Of a stretch of 64,000 nt of DNA, positions 34,471 through 43,316 are shown in pieces; position 1 is the first letter of the stretch; each line of letters opens with the position of its first letter. The stretch lies in NCBI RefSeq assembly GCF_002879645.1, contig NZ_PNRE01000100.1, positions 1-64,000 on the forward strand, given 5' to 3'. The notes under the pieces are model-generated. The model saw only the letters and a program-made list of their open reading frames with translations. It had not been told where the DNA came from and ran no database searches. The DNA comes from Halomonas heilongjiangensis (lineage in GTDB: Bacteria > Pseudomonadota > Gammaproteobacteria > Pseudomonadales > Halomonadaceae). The position numbers and the translations under genes were made by a program.

Positions 34471-34844
34471 CTCGTAAAGAAATTGCGTAAACATTTCTAC
34501 GTACAGGAATGGTATGTTTTTTTGCCCATCCTGGGACGGGGCTGCCCCTGCGGGAGGGGGGCCGTGCGGCTCCTGGGCCGGGGGTGGCCCAGGGTGTCGT
34601 TCAGGGCATTATGTGAGGGTGCTAATGTTAAGCCAGCTTGCCCCTGCGTAGCATTGGCACTGCGCTTCTGGCCAAGAGGCGCTTCCCTGAACTGTGTATG
34701 CACCCTGCTTGCCCCTGGTGTTGCCTTGTCCCTGGCACCAGGGACGTTTTTCGTAGGGCTCCGGGAGTCGCAGAGCAGGCCGTAGCCTTCGTTATCCGCG
34801 TGAAGCACACTGGCACGCATGGGGCACTGCAAAGGGAACTGACG

Positions 34845-35615
34845 ATGCGCTTGAGGATACTGTCGGACCTGCATCTGGAGCACTTCGACGAACCGCGAGC
34901 ATTGCCACAGGCCGATGCCGATGCCGTCATTCTGGCCGGCGACATTCACGCAGGCGTCCAGGGCCTCGGCTGGGCGGTAGAGCAGTTTGCCGGCACGCCT
35001 ATTCTCTACGTCCCCGGCAATCATGAGTTCTACGGCACTGCCATGCCGGCGCTGCGTCGGCAACTGGAGGATGAGGCCGCACGGCTCGGCATCCATCTGC
35101 TGGACAATCGCACGCTGACCCTGAACGGCGTGCGCTTTCATGGCACCACGCTGTGGACCGACTTTGCCCTCTATGCCGGTCAGCCCGACCATGATCCGTC
35201 ACTCACCGAGGCCAGGGCACTGGACCTGATGCCGGACTTCCGAATCATCGAGCAGCCGGACGGGGAGGTGTTCACCCCAGCGGGGAGTCGACGCCTGCAT
35301 GCCGAGGCGCTGGCCTGGCTGGAAGGGGAGCTGTCACGGCCGTTCAATGGTCCGAGAGTGGTGATTAGCCACCATGCGCCCCTATCCGCCTGTATCCCAT
35401 CACGCTACCGCGGCGATTCGCTCTCCCCGGCTTTTGCCTCCCATCTCCCGCAGCTGATGGGCCGCATGGATCTATGGATTCATGGACATGTGCACGAGCC
35501 GGTGGATCTCGATGCAGGCGGAACACGTGTCATCGCCAACCCCGGTGGCTATCCCGACGAGTTCGATCCGCCCCTGTTCACGCCTGACCTGATTGTCGAG
35601 GTCAACCACTCTTGA
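34845..35615 (+). CDS. Calcineurin-like metallophosphoesterase
   Basis: 256 aa from ATG 34845; earlier in-frame codons read through non-coding sequence. All five metal-binding blocks are present: LSDLHLEHF, LAGDIHAG, VPGNHEFYG, VISHHAPLS and WIHGHVHEP. It should be an active dinuclear metal phosphoesterase of the YP_/Icc-like type; the substrate is unknown. GC content and codon use match the host backbone rather than the neighbouring A+T-rich cassettes, so this segment may be host-derived or from a high-GC donor. Confidence 0.85.
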   Translation: MRLRILSDLHLEHFDEPRALPQADADAVILAGDIHAGVQGLGWAVEQFAGTPILYVPGNHEFYGTAMPALRRQLEDEAARLGIHLLDNRTLTLNGVRFHGTTLWTDFALYAGQPDHDPSLTEARALDLMPDFRIIEQPDGEVFTPAGSRRLHAEALAWLEGELSRPFNGPRVVISHHAPLSACIPSRYRGDSLSPAFASHLPQLMGRMDLWIHGHVHEPVDLDAGGTRVIANPGGYPDEFDPPLFTPDLIVEVNHS

Positions 35616-35756
35616 TATGAGATGTCTCCGCCGATGAGCTCCTTGCCTCTAGCCTAGCCTCGACGCTCAGAACATAATGTAAAGAAAACCAAGGTTTCTT
35701 TTCAGTGGAGTGGAGGTGGCGAGGTAGGGCAAGCAGCCATGCCCAGATCCAGGGGG

Positions 35757-35870
35757 GGCGCCGACGACAAAGTCTGCTCCTGGCCGACAGGAGAGCTTTA
35801 GTCCCTGCTGATAGATGCTTTTCTGCAGATACCACCCCAAAATCGGACATTATATAAAATGCAGCCAGCT
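35757..35870. repeat. Interspersed repeat B, copy 1
   Basis: A degenerate unit of about 110 bp. It aligns with 38762-38880 and 41983-42090 through CTGG/TTGGCCGA..., TTTAGTC..GCTGAT and a final A-CGGACAT-like block. It occupies the gap 35616-36029, followed by a weak subfamily II core near 35960-36012. No gene is seen there. Confidence 0.5.
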
Positions 35871-36029
35871 GTTCATCTATGCTATTTAGAAAGCTATGCT
35901 TAGTTTCAATGGTTTTCATAACGTTATCCTTTAAATGACGTGATGCGCAATCAGAATGATCGTGCAGGCGCGTTAATTTAATCATAAAATGGGTGGTCTC
36001 TTTATTGTTATCTTGCAAAGGAGAAAGTG

Positions 36030-36272
36030 ATGGCTAATGAAACAAAATTTACATGCAGCGCATGTGATAAAGCAGAGTGGCATGATCCATCAAAAGGACA
36101 TATCCCATTTGGCTGGTGCAATCGAGATATTGAAGGAACTATTTACTTGCTATGTAACTCATGCGGTATAGAGGGGCGAAATGCACCGGATATTTCCCCT
36201 ATATTATGTGAGATATTTGCATCAAAAGGTGTTTTCTTTGAGGGGTGCAAAAAGTGGGAGCATAGAACCTAA
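36030..36272 (+). CDS. Small zinc-ribbon-like cassette protein, 80 aa
   Basis: Starts MANETKFTCSACDKAEW at ATG 36030, which has AAAGGAG upstream. Cysteine pairs CSAC near residue 9 and CNSCG near residue 43 could bind one zinc ion. No known family. Low GC. It sits between two repeat units in the array. Confidence 0.65.
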   Translation: MANETKFTCSACDKAEWHDPSKGHIPFGWCNRDIEGTIYLLCNSCGIEGRNAPDISPILCEIFASKGVFFEGCKKWEHRT

Positions 36273-36379
36273 TCTAACAAATACTTTGATTTTTTATTCG
36301 TCGCAGGGAACTTGCTACTGCTCGGCGCCTCAGCTAATTGCGTTACATCGGTTTTTTCGTTAAGTCCGCTTCTGGCCCA

Positions 36380-36534
36380 GGCTGTGTGAAAACTCCTCGG
36401 CTCTCCTGAAGATGGTGCTTGTACGCGAAATCTAGAGAGAATTTGCCTTGCAACTACCTCAGAATGCGCGAGAGAGCACCATTTTTGATCAATTTTTGAC
36501 CGGCCCGAGACGCTCCAAGCGTTTTCACACAGCC
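36380..36534. mobile_element. MITE, 155 bp
   Basis: Terminal inverted repeats GGCTGTGTGAAAAC (36380-36393) and GTTTTCACACAGCC (36521-36534) are perfect 14-bp complements. There is no coding capacity. It lies within a CCGCTTCTGGCC...CGGCCGATAGG sequence of repeat B type, so it inserted into that repeat. Confidence 0.8.
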
Positions 36535-36592
36535 TCGGCCGATAGGTGCCGTACCGTATACATTTAACCGTTGAGGCTTTATGGGGGCTGTG

Positions 36593-36964
36593 ATGAGAAA
36601 TATTTTTTTTGCTACTTTACTTTTTATGTTATTTTTTGGGGTTGCTTATGCTCAGATTCAAGCAACAACAAAAAAATATATGACTTATGAGTATCCAGAA
36701 GTTAAAGATACGCCAGAATTCGAGGCTTATTTAAGTGGTTATATCGATGCGCTATATCAAGTAAAAAGAACTAATGAGCAATTAGGTGTTGAGGTGTTGT
36801 ACTGCCCGCCTGACTACTCTGGGATTAGCATAAGCATTATAAAAGGATTATTGGAGAGGGAGCTTTATTCTCAGAGAGTCACGGAGGATCCGAGAATGCA
36901 GCTCGTTGATATTGGAAGCATGTTGAGTTATTCTATTTACAATAATTATCCTTGCGATAAGTGA
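36593..36964 (+). CDS. Rap1a/Tai-like small periplasmic protein
   Basis: 123 aa from ATG 36593. Signal peptide (MRNIFFATLLFMLFFGVAYA) followed by a mature domain with GYIDALYQV, a first cysteine in EVLYCPPDYSG and a last in YNNYPCDK. This spacing fits the Rap1a/Tai immunity fold, in which two cysteines bracket a helical bundle. Such proteins protect against periplasmic effectors in some systems. No effector gene is adjacent, so it would be an orphan immunity-like protein. A core-like GTTGAGG precedes it at 36570. Confidence 0.6.
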   Translation: MRNIFFATLLFMLFFGVAYAQIQATTKKYMTYEYPEVKDTPEFEAYLSGYIDALYQVKRTNEQLGVEVLYCPPDYSGISISIIKGLLERELYSQRVTEDPRMQLVDIGSMLSYSIYNNYPCDK

Positions 36965-37154
36965 TGATTGTAAATTGATATGATTACCACCTCTTCTTGC
37001 AGTCCTCCCTTAAAATGCTGCCGGCACGTTTATCTATGCCATACGGAAAGATATATTTGTTTTTCATCAAGTTCAAAGGGTTACGAACGAAGTTGTGCAC
37101 GTGTTTTGAATATAATGGGCCGGCTCGATAACCCAGTGACGGAGCATTAAACCT

Positions 37155-37664
37155 ATGAGCGATGACGCGAGAAGAATGTTTCAGGAGGCATCGGACCGGA
37201 TCAATGATGCCGAAATTCTTACTCGATCTGCCGAGACGAGATCGGATTCCAGTGCCTTGCTCATGATCTTGGGATTTGAAGAACTTCTGAAATGCGCGAT
37301 CTTGCTGAGTAGTCAAACGCCGAAGCAAACCCACGACTACGAGAAATTATGGTCACAACTCCCCTGCGACGCATCCTCAGAGATACTTAGGATCGCCGAG
37401 GACAGGTCTCCTGGGTTCACTGACTTCTCGAACGTTTCCAACCTGCTGAAGTGGTATCGATATATTTTCACGAAAGCGCGATACTTCTACGAACTCTACA
37501 ACGGCTGGACCCTAGATGAGCAGAAGGAACTTGGAAATCTGTGGAAGGAACTCGGGGCTCCAGCAGAGGAAGCTGAGGTTCAGTATTATCCCGAAGAGCT
37601 GTTAGGTCTCATCGAGGGGCTGAAAGTGCACATCCAAGCAAGACTTTCTAACAAAACCATCTAG
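37155..37664 (+). CDS. HEPN-like protein (AbiV-type)
   Basis: 169 aa, all-helical. The segment SSALLMILGFEELLKCAILL (about residues 32-51) followed by a histidine in THDYEKLW is characteristic of HEPN proteins of the AbiV group. The ending (ELLGLIEGLKVHIQARL) is also helical. No clear R-x4-6-H catalytic motif is visible, so RNase activity is uncertain. AbiV members act in abortive phage infection. A stand-alone cassette is a common setting. The gap 37665-38150 contains no supported gene. Confidence 0.6.
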   Translation: MSDDARRMFQEASDRINDAEILTRSAETRSDSSALLMILGFEELLKCAILLSSQTPKQTHDYEKLWSQLPCDASSEILRIAEDRSPGFTDFSNVSNLLKWYRYIFTKARYFYELYNGWTLDEQKELGNLWKELGAPAEEAEVQYYPEELLGLIEGLKVHIQARLSNKTI

Positions 37665-38150
37665 AGACGTGCGAGGATGCACGCGTCTGATGCTTGGCTT
37701 TACATGAAGGATTTCTCAACGTCCTCTCCTGGCTGGCTGCCACCGACGTTGTTTTATGGATTCCTCCTCTCTCCGTTGCCGTGGTACATTCGGCTTGTGT
37801 CAAGCTGTGCAATCGTCTTCTAATAATGACACCTCCAGAGTCCCCCCTGGGGGGCAGAGCAAACAAACTTCCTGCTCCAATACAGGAGAGGACCGGCATC
37901 AAAGTCGGCTTTTGACCGTAAGCGGCTATGTGTCGGATTTCGGATGATCAAGTTAGCTATGGGAGCTATCTTCTGCTGACAGCACAGGCGCCAGGTAAAC
38001 CCTCTTCATTTAGCCGGCCGGGAGGCCCGCGTGGTAGGTCGTGAGGTAACACACAAGAATAGCGCTATAATTTTGCATGACGTGTCAGCGTAACCTTGAC
38101 TTTTAAGTATTTTTAGCCATTAGCCCTAGAATATAAGAGGTCATGAAACT

Positions 38151-38522
38151 ATGTGTTCCATAGGTAAGCTAGGGGCCGCTCTGGCCTTTGTAGGACTGCC
38201 CTTGATGGCATCAGCGGACTTCACGGAGGAGGAGGCACAGCGGATGGTAGCGGGGATCAATGATGAATGCCATGACTATGCTCGGGTGCGGGTTGATGCT
38301 GAATGGGTTGCGATAGAGAGAGGTGGCCGTGCCGGGGACTTCTCAAGCGGCTTCAAGGAATCGCTTTTCCAGATGGAGAAAGGCCAATGTGTTCTGACCC
38401 AGCAAATATTGGTTCTTGAAATGCTCCGGGAGGAATCCACTGAGGAGGAGTGGGTCTCTCTTGGGGGGCGAGAGTCCCTGCAAGCTTTACGAGAAAAGCT
38501 GATCAGCTCTTTCCCTTACTGA
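38151..38522 (+). CDS. Secreted hypothetical protein, 123 aa
   Basis: A signal peptide (about residues 1-22, ending LMASA) precedes a mature part with cysteines in NDECHDYARVRVDAEW and KGQCVLTQQ. No family recognised. Size and two-cysteine layout resemble other secreted proteins in this array (41611, 52275). Confidence 0.6.
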   Translation: MCSIGKLGAALAFVGLPLMASADFTEEEAQRMVAGINDECHDYARVRVDAEWVAIERGGRAGDFSSGFKESLFQMEKGQCVLTQQILVLEMLREESTEEEWVSLGGRESLQALREKLISSFPY

Positions 38523-38761
38523 CCCTATGTGGGCACCCGACGTAGCTCATGTCTCCCCAACTGCTCCTGGGGGGGCGTGGCCGGTGCCACTTACTGGCTC
38601 TACAAGCATCGTGAGTGAATCAGAATAAGCTCGTTACGGCCCACTGGAGGGCATATCCCAGACCGTAGCTGATGAGCATACCGATGAACGCTTGAAGTGG
38701 ACCCACACTGACAACAGCAACAGAAAATGACAACCACTTTCTTGCTACGTAATATCAGCAT

Positions 38762-38880
38762 GTGATGAAGGGCCGCTCTTGGCCGAGTGACGCATTTTAG
38801 TCAGTGCTGATGTGATGGCTGAGGCAGATGACGACCCTAAACGGACATGCCGGCAAAGGCTGCAAGTACGCTCGTCGGTG
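38762..38880. repeat. Interspersed repeat B, copy 2
   Basis: The best-preserved unit. It starts near GGGCCGCTCTTGGCCGAG, continues TTTTAGTCAGTGCTGATG and GATGGCTGAGGCAGATGACG, and ends in AAACGGACATGCCGGC. Aligns with copies at 35757 and 41983. It fills the gap 38523-38952 before the ATPase gene. Confidence 0.6.
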
Positions 38881-38952
38881 CTAAACAAATGCTTAACAGT
38901 TCGATGTACAAGCTTAACGACTGGTATCACTAGGTATGGAAGCAATATAAAC

Positions 38953-41514
38953 ATGAATAATACGGAAAGCACCCTGACCAAATGGTTTTCAGAGCGTCCC
39001 CAGTGGCTCCAGGTTGCGGCAACGCGGCTTCTCCAGCAGTCTGAGCTTGCTGCTCAAGACATCTCTGAACTCGCAACCCTATGTCGACAGGAAGCGGACG
39101 GGAAGTTGGCTAAGCCGAGTTGTTCCTTTCCCGCTTCTGCTTTCTCCCAGGGCGTTGCAGGTACCTTGCGCTTGTGTTCAATCAGTGATGTTGAAGGAGT
39201 AAACGCCCTTGCTCCCAAAAAACCACTTGAGTTTGGTAATGGCAATATCACGATTGTTTATGGCAACAACGGGTCAGGTAAATCTGGCTACGTCAGGCTC
39301 CTCAAGCATATATGCGGTGCCCGCGAGACTGGTACCCTTCACCCCAATGTCTATAAGCCTGGCTCTCCCGTACAGAAGGCCTGCATAACCTTTGAACAGG
39401 ACGGCATACAGAAGAGCCATACGTGGTCAGGCCAAGGAATCTGCGATGAACTCAATAGCGTTGATGTTTTCGACACCTCGTTTGGCAAGGTCTTTGTAGG
39501 CAGCGAAGACGAGGTAAGCTATGAGCCGCCGGTGTTATCATTTTTCAGCTCGTTAATAATTGCATGTGAAAAGGTTGCATCGGCCCTGGACTCCGAGGCC
39601 ACTCAGCTGAAGTCAAAAAAGCCGAATATCCCGGCTGACAAGAAAGTAACTCCAGAAGGCATCTGGTTCGAATCCCTGAGTGCTAAGGTAACCACCCAGG
39701 ATATCGAAAAATATTGCACATTTAGCACTAGTGACGATGCCGAGATGCAAACACTTCAGCAGCGTCTTGCCGAACAGGCACCGGCGGAAAAAGCGAGGCA
39801 GCTCAGGAAGCAGAAACAACACATGGAAATCCTATTACAAGATGCCCAGAAGTATCTTGAGCAACTATCAGAGGAAAACTTCAAACGGATCATTGCTGCC
39901 AAGAAAAAGTCCATCCTCAAGAAGACAGCGGCAGACGCTTCAGCTGAGAAGGTGTTTTCCGGCAGCGAGCTTGAAGGCATTGGGTCTGACGTCTGGAAAG
40001 AGCTTTGGGAGGCTGCCCGGAACTACTCCGTATCTATTGCCTATCAAGGGGTCGATTATCCGAACGTTTCCGGCGGTTCCCGTTGTGTCCTATGCCATCA
40101 GACCTTGACCGATGAGTCCAAGAATCGACTGATTTCCTTCGAAAGTTTCGTGAAGGGTGAAATGCAGAAAGCCGCAACGGATGCCGCCAAGGATTATGAG
40201 ACGGCCAGCCAGTCTATCGAGTTGTTACCGACATCGGAAACGCTGAAAACGAGGATTGATGCGGCAGGCATTGCACAAGATGAATTTGCCAACCAGGTGA
40301 CGGAATTCTTCACTCAATTGCAGGCCAGGAAAGATCAGCTCTCAGTGGTCGATTCCGAGGAAGCCACTCCTGATCCTCTGCAAACACCACAATGGATCGA
40401 ACAAGTTCAGTGTCAATCGAATAACCTTGGTGAGTTGGCGGCAAAATATGATGAAGACGCCAAAGGCGACAATCGGGAAGATATCAAGAAAAAGCTGAAT
40501 AGCTTACAGGCTAGAAAGTGGCTGTCTGAGCATCGCGCCGCCATTAATGAAGAACTGAAACGGTTGAAGATACTGAACCAAATCCAGAAAGCCAAGAAAT
40601 CGACCAACACCAGAGCATTGTCTCAGAAAAAGGGTGAATTGGCAGAAGCTTTGATAACCGACGCGTTCGTGCAGAGGTTTAACTCTGAGCTCAGGGCTCT
40701 TGGCGCCTCTCAAGTGAAGGTTGAGCTCGTTAAATCAAAAGTCTCCAAGGGGCGAGTGCTTCATAAACTCCAGCTTCAAGGTGCCTCTCAGAACGGACTC
40801 TCTGAAGTCCTGAGCGAGGGAGAAAGCCGGATCGTTTCAATTGCAGCATTTCTGGCCGATGTCACAGGTAAGACCAACCAAGCACCTTTTGTCTTCGACG
40901 ATCCAATATCATCGCTTGACCAAACCTATGAGGAAGCGGTAGTCCAAAGGTTGATCGAGCTCTCTGAGGACAAGCAGGTGATTGTTTTTACTCACCGCCT
41001 GTCCTTACTAGGAACTATCAAGCATTTTGCAGAAAAGAAATCCATCAAGATCGATGTTGTTAGTATTCGCTCCGCAGGCTGGGGTACTGGTGAGCCGGCT
41101 CCCATTCCGCTATCGCAAAGTGATATCAAATCCGCCCTGAATACTCTCATGAATCAGCGGTACCAAGACGCGAAGAAGGCTAGCGAGAACGGCGAATTTG
41201 AGCATGCCGAAATCTTGTTGAAGTCGATGTGTAGCGACTTCCGGACATTGGTGGAGCGATCTATTGAAAATGATCTGCTTTGCGGCGTGGTTCAACGATT
41301 CCAACGTCCAGTCCATACCTTGAAGATCAAGGATTTGGTAAAGTTGAAGGATACAGACTGCAATCTTCTTGATTCGCTTATGACGAAATACTCAGGATTT
41401 GAACATTCTCAACCAGCAGAGTCTCCCTTGGAGCTGCCGGAGCCAGGCGACCTTATGGCTGACATGACTTCTCTAAAAAGCTGGCGTGAAGAGTACGTGA
41501 AGCGTTTGGCATAA
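38953..41514 (+). CDS. Zinc-hook ABC-type ATPase, candidate anti-phage effector (RloC-like)
   Basis: 853 aa from ATG 38953; earlier in-frame starts read repeat B. Walker A GNNGSGKSGYVRL (G104-S111), coiled coils about 250-370 and 440-560, and a central zinc-hook-like CVLCHQ (C378-x2-C381). ABC signature LSEGESRIVSIAAF (about 620) and Walker B APFVFDDPISSLDQ (about 647) follow. Near the C-terminus RFQRPVH (R782-x5-H788) fits a HEPN R-x4-6-H RNase motif. This layout is like RloC, which cuts tRNA when phage attack disturbs DNA. Identity as RloC itself is not certain. Confidence 0.8.
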   Translation: MNNTESTLTKWFSERPQWLQVAATRLLQQSELAAQDISELATLCRQEADGKLAKPSCSFPASAFSQGVAGTLRLCSISDVEGVNALAPKKPLEFGNGNITIVYGNNGSGKSGYVRLLKHICGARETGTLHPNVYKPGSPVQKACITFEQDGIQKSHTWSGQGICDELNSVDVFDTSFGKVFVGSEDEVSYEPPVLSFFSSLIIACEKVASALDSEATQLKSKKPNIPADKKVTPEGIWFESLSAKVTTQDIEKYCTFSTSDDAEMQTLQQRLAEQAPAEKARQLRKQKQHMEILLQDAQKYLEQLSEENFKRIIAAKKKSILKKTAADASAEKVFSGSELEGIGSDVWKELWEAARNYSVSIAYQGVDYPNVSGGSRCVLCHQTLTDESKNRLISFESFVKGEMQKAATDAAKDYETASQSIELLPTSETLKTRIDAAGIAQDEFANQVTEFFTQLQARKDQLSVVDSEEATPDPLQTPQWIEQVQCQSNNLGELAAKYDEDAKGDNREDIKKKLNSLQARKWLSEHRAAINEELKRLKILNQIQKAKKSTNTRALSQKKGELAEALITDAFVQRFNSELRALGASQVKVELVKSKVSKGRVLHKLQLQGASQNGLSEVLSEGESRIVSIAAFLADVTGKTNQAPFVFDDPISSLDQTYEEAVVQRLIELSEDKQVIVFTHRLSLLGTIKHFAEKKSIKIDVVSIRSAGWGTGEPAPIPLSQSDIKSALNTLMNQRYQDAKKASENGEFEHAEILLKSMCSDFRTLVERSIENDLLCGVVQRFQRPVHTLKIKDLVKLKDTDCNLLDSLMTKYSGFEHSQPAESPLELPEPGDLMADMTSLKSWREEYVKRLA

Positions 41515-41515
41515 A

Positions 41516-41572
41516 ACATCGAACAAGCCGCTGCACCGGAAGCCTCCGGCTCCGGTGAGCTTGGCGTTATGG
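41516..41572. other. attC site, 57 bp
   Basis: Complementary arms AAGCCGCTGCACCGGA and TCCGGTGAGCTTGGC, ending in core GTTATGG (41566-41572). Follows the ATPase stop by one base. The ATPase is therefore itself a cassette. Confidence 0.8.
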
Positions 41573-41610
41573 CGGCGTTACTCATAGCAAACATATTTGA
41601 GGCTATTTTC

Positions 41611-41952
41611 ATGAAAAAAGCTTCGCTGATTGGTTTTGCTACACTGGTTGGGTTGCCGGGTCTCGCTTTGTCTTATCCGCTAGACGACACTGGGTTCCTA
41701 AAGTCAGCATACTGTTTCCATATGGCGCAAGCTCCCCGTTTGGAGATGGATTTATCTGCAGAAGAAAAAGAAGAAGGGCTCAGATTTTTTTTCTCAGAGC
41801 TGCATAGTCGAAACTTAGAGTTTCCTTCGGATACTGAGCACGATGAGATTCAGAAAAAATACATCCAATGGGTTGTTCCACGATTCCGTAACGAGCCAAC
41901 CAGTGAGGTGCTGAAGTGGTATAAAGAAAGCTGCCTAAACATTGCGGAATAG
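41611..41952 (+). CDS. Secreted hypothetical protein, 113 aa
   Basis: Signal peptide MKKASLIGFATLVGLPGLALS followed by an acidic mature domain with two cysteines (SAYCFHMAQ and ESCLNIAE). No family recognised. Starts 38 nt after the attC core, so it is the gene of the next cassette. Confidence 0.65.
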   Translation: MKKASLIGFATLVGLPGLALSYPLDDTGFLKSAYCFHMAQAPRLEMDLSAEEKEEGLRFFFSELHSRNLEFPSDTEHDEIQKKYIQWVVPRFRNEPTSEVLKWYKESCLNIAE

Positions 41953-41982
41953 GTGTGCCGCTGCCTAACAATATCAGAAATG

Positions 41983-42090
41983 TTGCATGTAAGCTTCTGG
42001 TCGAGCGAGGAACTTTAGTCAACGCTAATGGGATGGCTGAGACAGTTGACGACCCAAAGCGGAAGTCCCGAGAAATGCTGCCGACATGAT
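41983..42090. repeat. Interspersed repeat B, copy 3
   Basis: Contains GATGGCTGAGACAGTTGACG and GACCCAAAGCGGAAGTCC, matching the unit at 38762-38880. It merges into a subfamily II attC-like end (GGGCATACAGTCTAAGCAC). Confidence 0.6.
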
Positions 42091-42143
42091 AATCCAATAA
42101 TAGGGCATACAGTCTAAGCACTATACGAAAGTGGAGCGAGCCG

Positions 42144-42389
42144 ATGTTTATGAATGTAAGGTACGACGGTAGCTTTGTTGCTCATGACAACGAAGGAAAC
42201 CAGTATGTCATCAATATCTATACTGATATTATTGATGCTGGCACTTTCGAGGATCCAAATGCAACCAGAGAGGGCCTCAAGAGATTGATTTCCGAGAACG
42301 GTAGTAATGTTAACCACCTTGAGAGGGAGAAATATCAGATTGTGCAAACCGGGGTAGTGGTGCGCTCCGATGATCCAGATGCGCCGTAA
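42144..42389 (+). CDS. Small cassette protein, 81 aa
   Basis: Starts MFMNVRYDGSFVAHDNEG; the second Met at 42150 is an alternative start. Beta-rich first half, charged second half. No signal peptide. No family recognised. The attC begins four bases after the stop, a typical cassette layout. Confidence 0.6.
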   Translation: MFMNVRYDGSFVAHDNEGNQYVINIYTDIIDAGTFEDPNATREGLKRLISENGSNVNHLEREKYQIVQTGVVVRSDDPDAP

Positions 42390-42392
42390 TCT

Positions 42393-42464
42393 TTCTAACT
42401 AGGCGCTTCAGCCGGCCGAGAATCCTCTGCGCGGCTTGCCAGCGGCTGAACTTGGGCGTTAGGA
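42393..42464. other. attC site, 72 bp
   Basis: Inverse core TTCTAAC and core GTTAGGA, with inner complement TTCAGCCG / CGGCTGAA. Confidence 0.8.
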
Positions 42465-42488
42465 CTTGTCTGCATCCGGGAGATTCTG

Positions 42489-43232
42489 ATGAAGGACTTA
42501 GATGAACACAAGAAAATTGCTGTTCTGATCGATGCAGATAATGCTCAGTGCTCAAAGATGAAGTCGATCCTCGATGAGGTGTCGGCACATGGGCATGTCG
42601 TCATCAAGCGAGCCTATGGAGATTGGTCTAGCGACTACTTAAAGAACTGGAAGACCACCCTAAACGAACTGGCGATACAGCCCGTCCAGCAGTTTTCATA
42701 CACTACAGGAAAGAACTCGACTGATGCCTCAATGATCATAGATGCAATGGACCTTCTCTATTCAACAAAGTACGATGCGTTCGCTTTGGTTTCCAGTGAT
42801 AGCGATTTCACAAAGCTTGCTTCACGGTTACGTGAGTCCGAAATCTTCGTCTTCGGTGTTGGAGAAAAGAAAACCCCAGTGTCTTTTCGAAACGCTTGCG
42901 ATGACTTCGTGTACACTGAAAACTTGGGAAGCGAACCTGTCGCGGAGGTAAAAGTGTCCATAAGTGCGGATAAGCCCGCAGCAGTCGATCCAAAGGAGCT
43001 TGTTCCTGTGCTTACTAAGGCATGGGAGCAATATCAAGATGAAGATGGTTGGGCCAATGTTGCGCCGGCAGGAAGCTTCGTCAAGCGGGCTGCGCCTGAT
43101 TTTGATCCGCGCACATACGGTGCAACCAAACTTCCTGAGATCATCAAAATATTAAGTAAAAACTTTGAGATGACGAAATTCAAAGGAAAAGGTACGGTAA
43201 ATATTGTTGCCTATCGACCCAAGGAGTCCTAA
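42489..43232 (+). CDS. NYN (PIN-like) RNase with C-terminal OST-HTH/LOTUS domain
   Basis: 247 aa. NYN domain, residues about 8-150: acidic positions in AVLIDADNAQ, TGKNSTDASMIIDAMDLL and ALVSSDSDFTKLA, the four-aspartate core of LabA/DUF88-type nucleases. Residues about 168-245 form a LOTUS winged helix (LVPVLTKAWEQYQDEDGW ... LPEIIKILSKNF) that binds RNA in other proteins. Predicted RNA-cleaving regulator or defence factor. It occupies a full cassette with attC sites at both ends. Confidence 0.9.
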   Translation: MKDLDEHKKIAVLIDADNAQCSKMKSILDEVSAHGHVVIKRAYGDWSSDYLKNWKTTLNELAIQPVQQFSYTTGKNSTDASMIIDAMDLLYSTKYDAFALVSSDSDFTKLASRLRESEIFVFGVGEKKTPVSFRNACDDFVYTENLGSEPVAEVKVSISADKPAAVDPKELVPVLTKAWEQYQDEDGWANVAPAGSFVKRAAPDFDPRTYGATKLPEIIKILSKNFEMTKFKGKGTVNIVAYRPKES

Positions 43233-43298
43233 CAATTTCGTCAATGGGATTGGTTTTCCGCTGCCACTCTAAACTAACCCGTTACCTTGGCGTTAACG
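43227..43298. other. attC site, 72 bp
   Basis: Inverse core TCCTAAC overlaps the stop codon of the NYN gene. The right core is GTTAACG. Confidence 0.65.
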
Positions 43299-43316
43299 AA
43301 AAAGGAAAGATTACTG

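Noticed and set aside
35602..36018. Minus-strand 138-codon frame
   Set aside because: It runs across repeat B and an attC-like segment and has no ribosome site or motif.
37694..37915. 73-codon plus frame in the gap after the HEPN gene
   Set aside because: No start signal, no similarity recognised, and overlapping frames on both strands are equally open.
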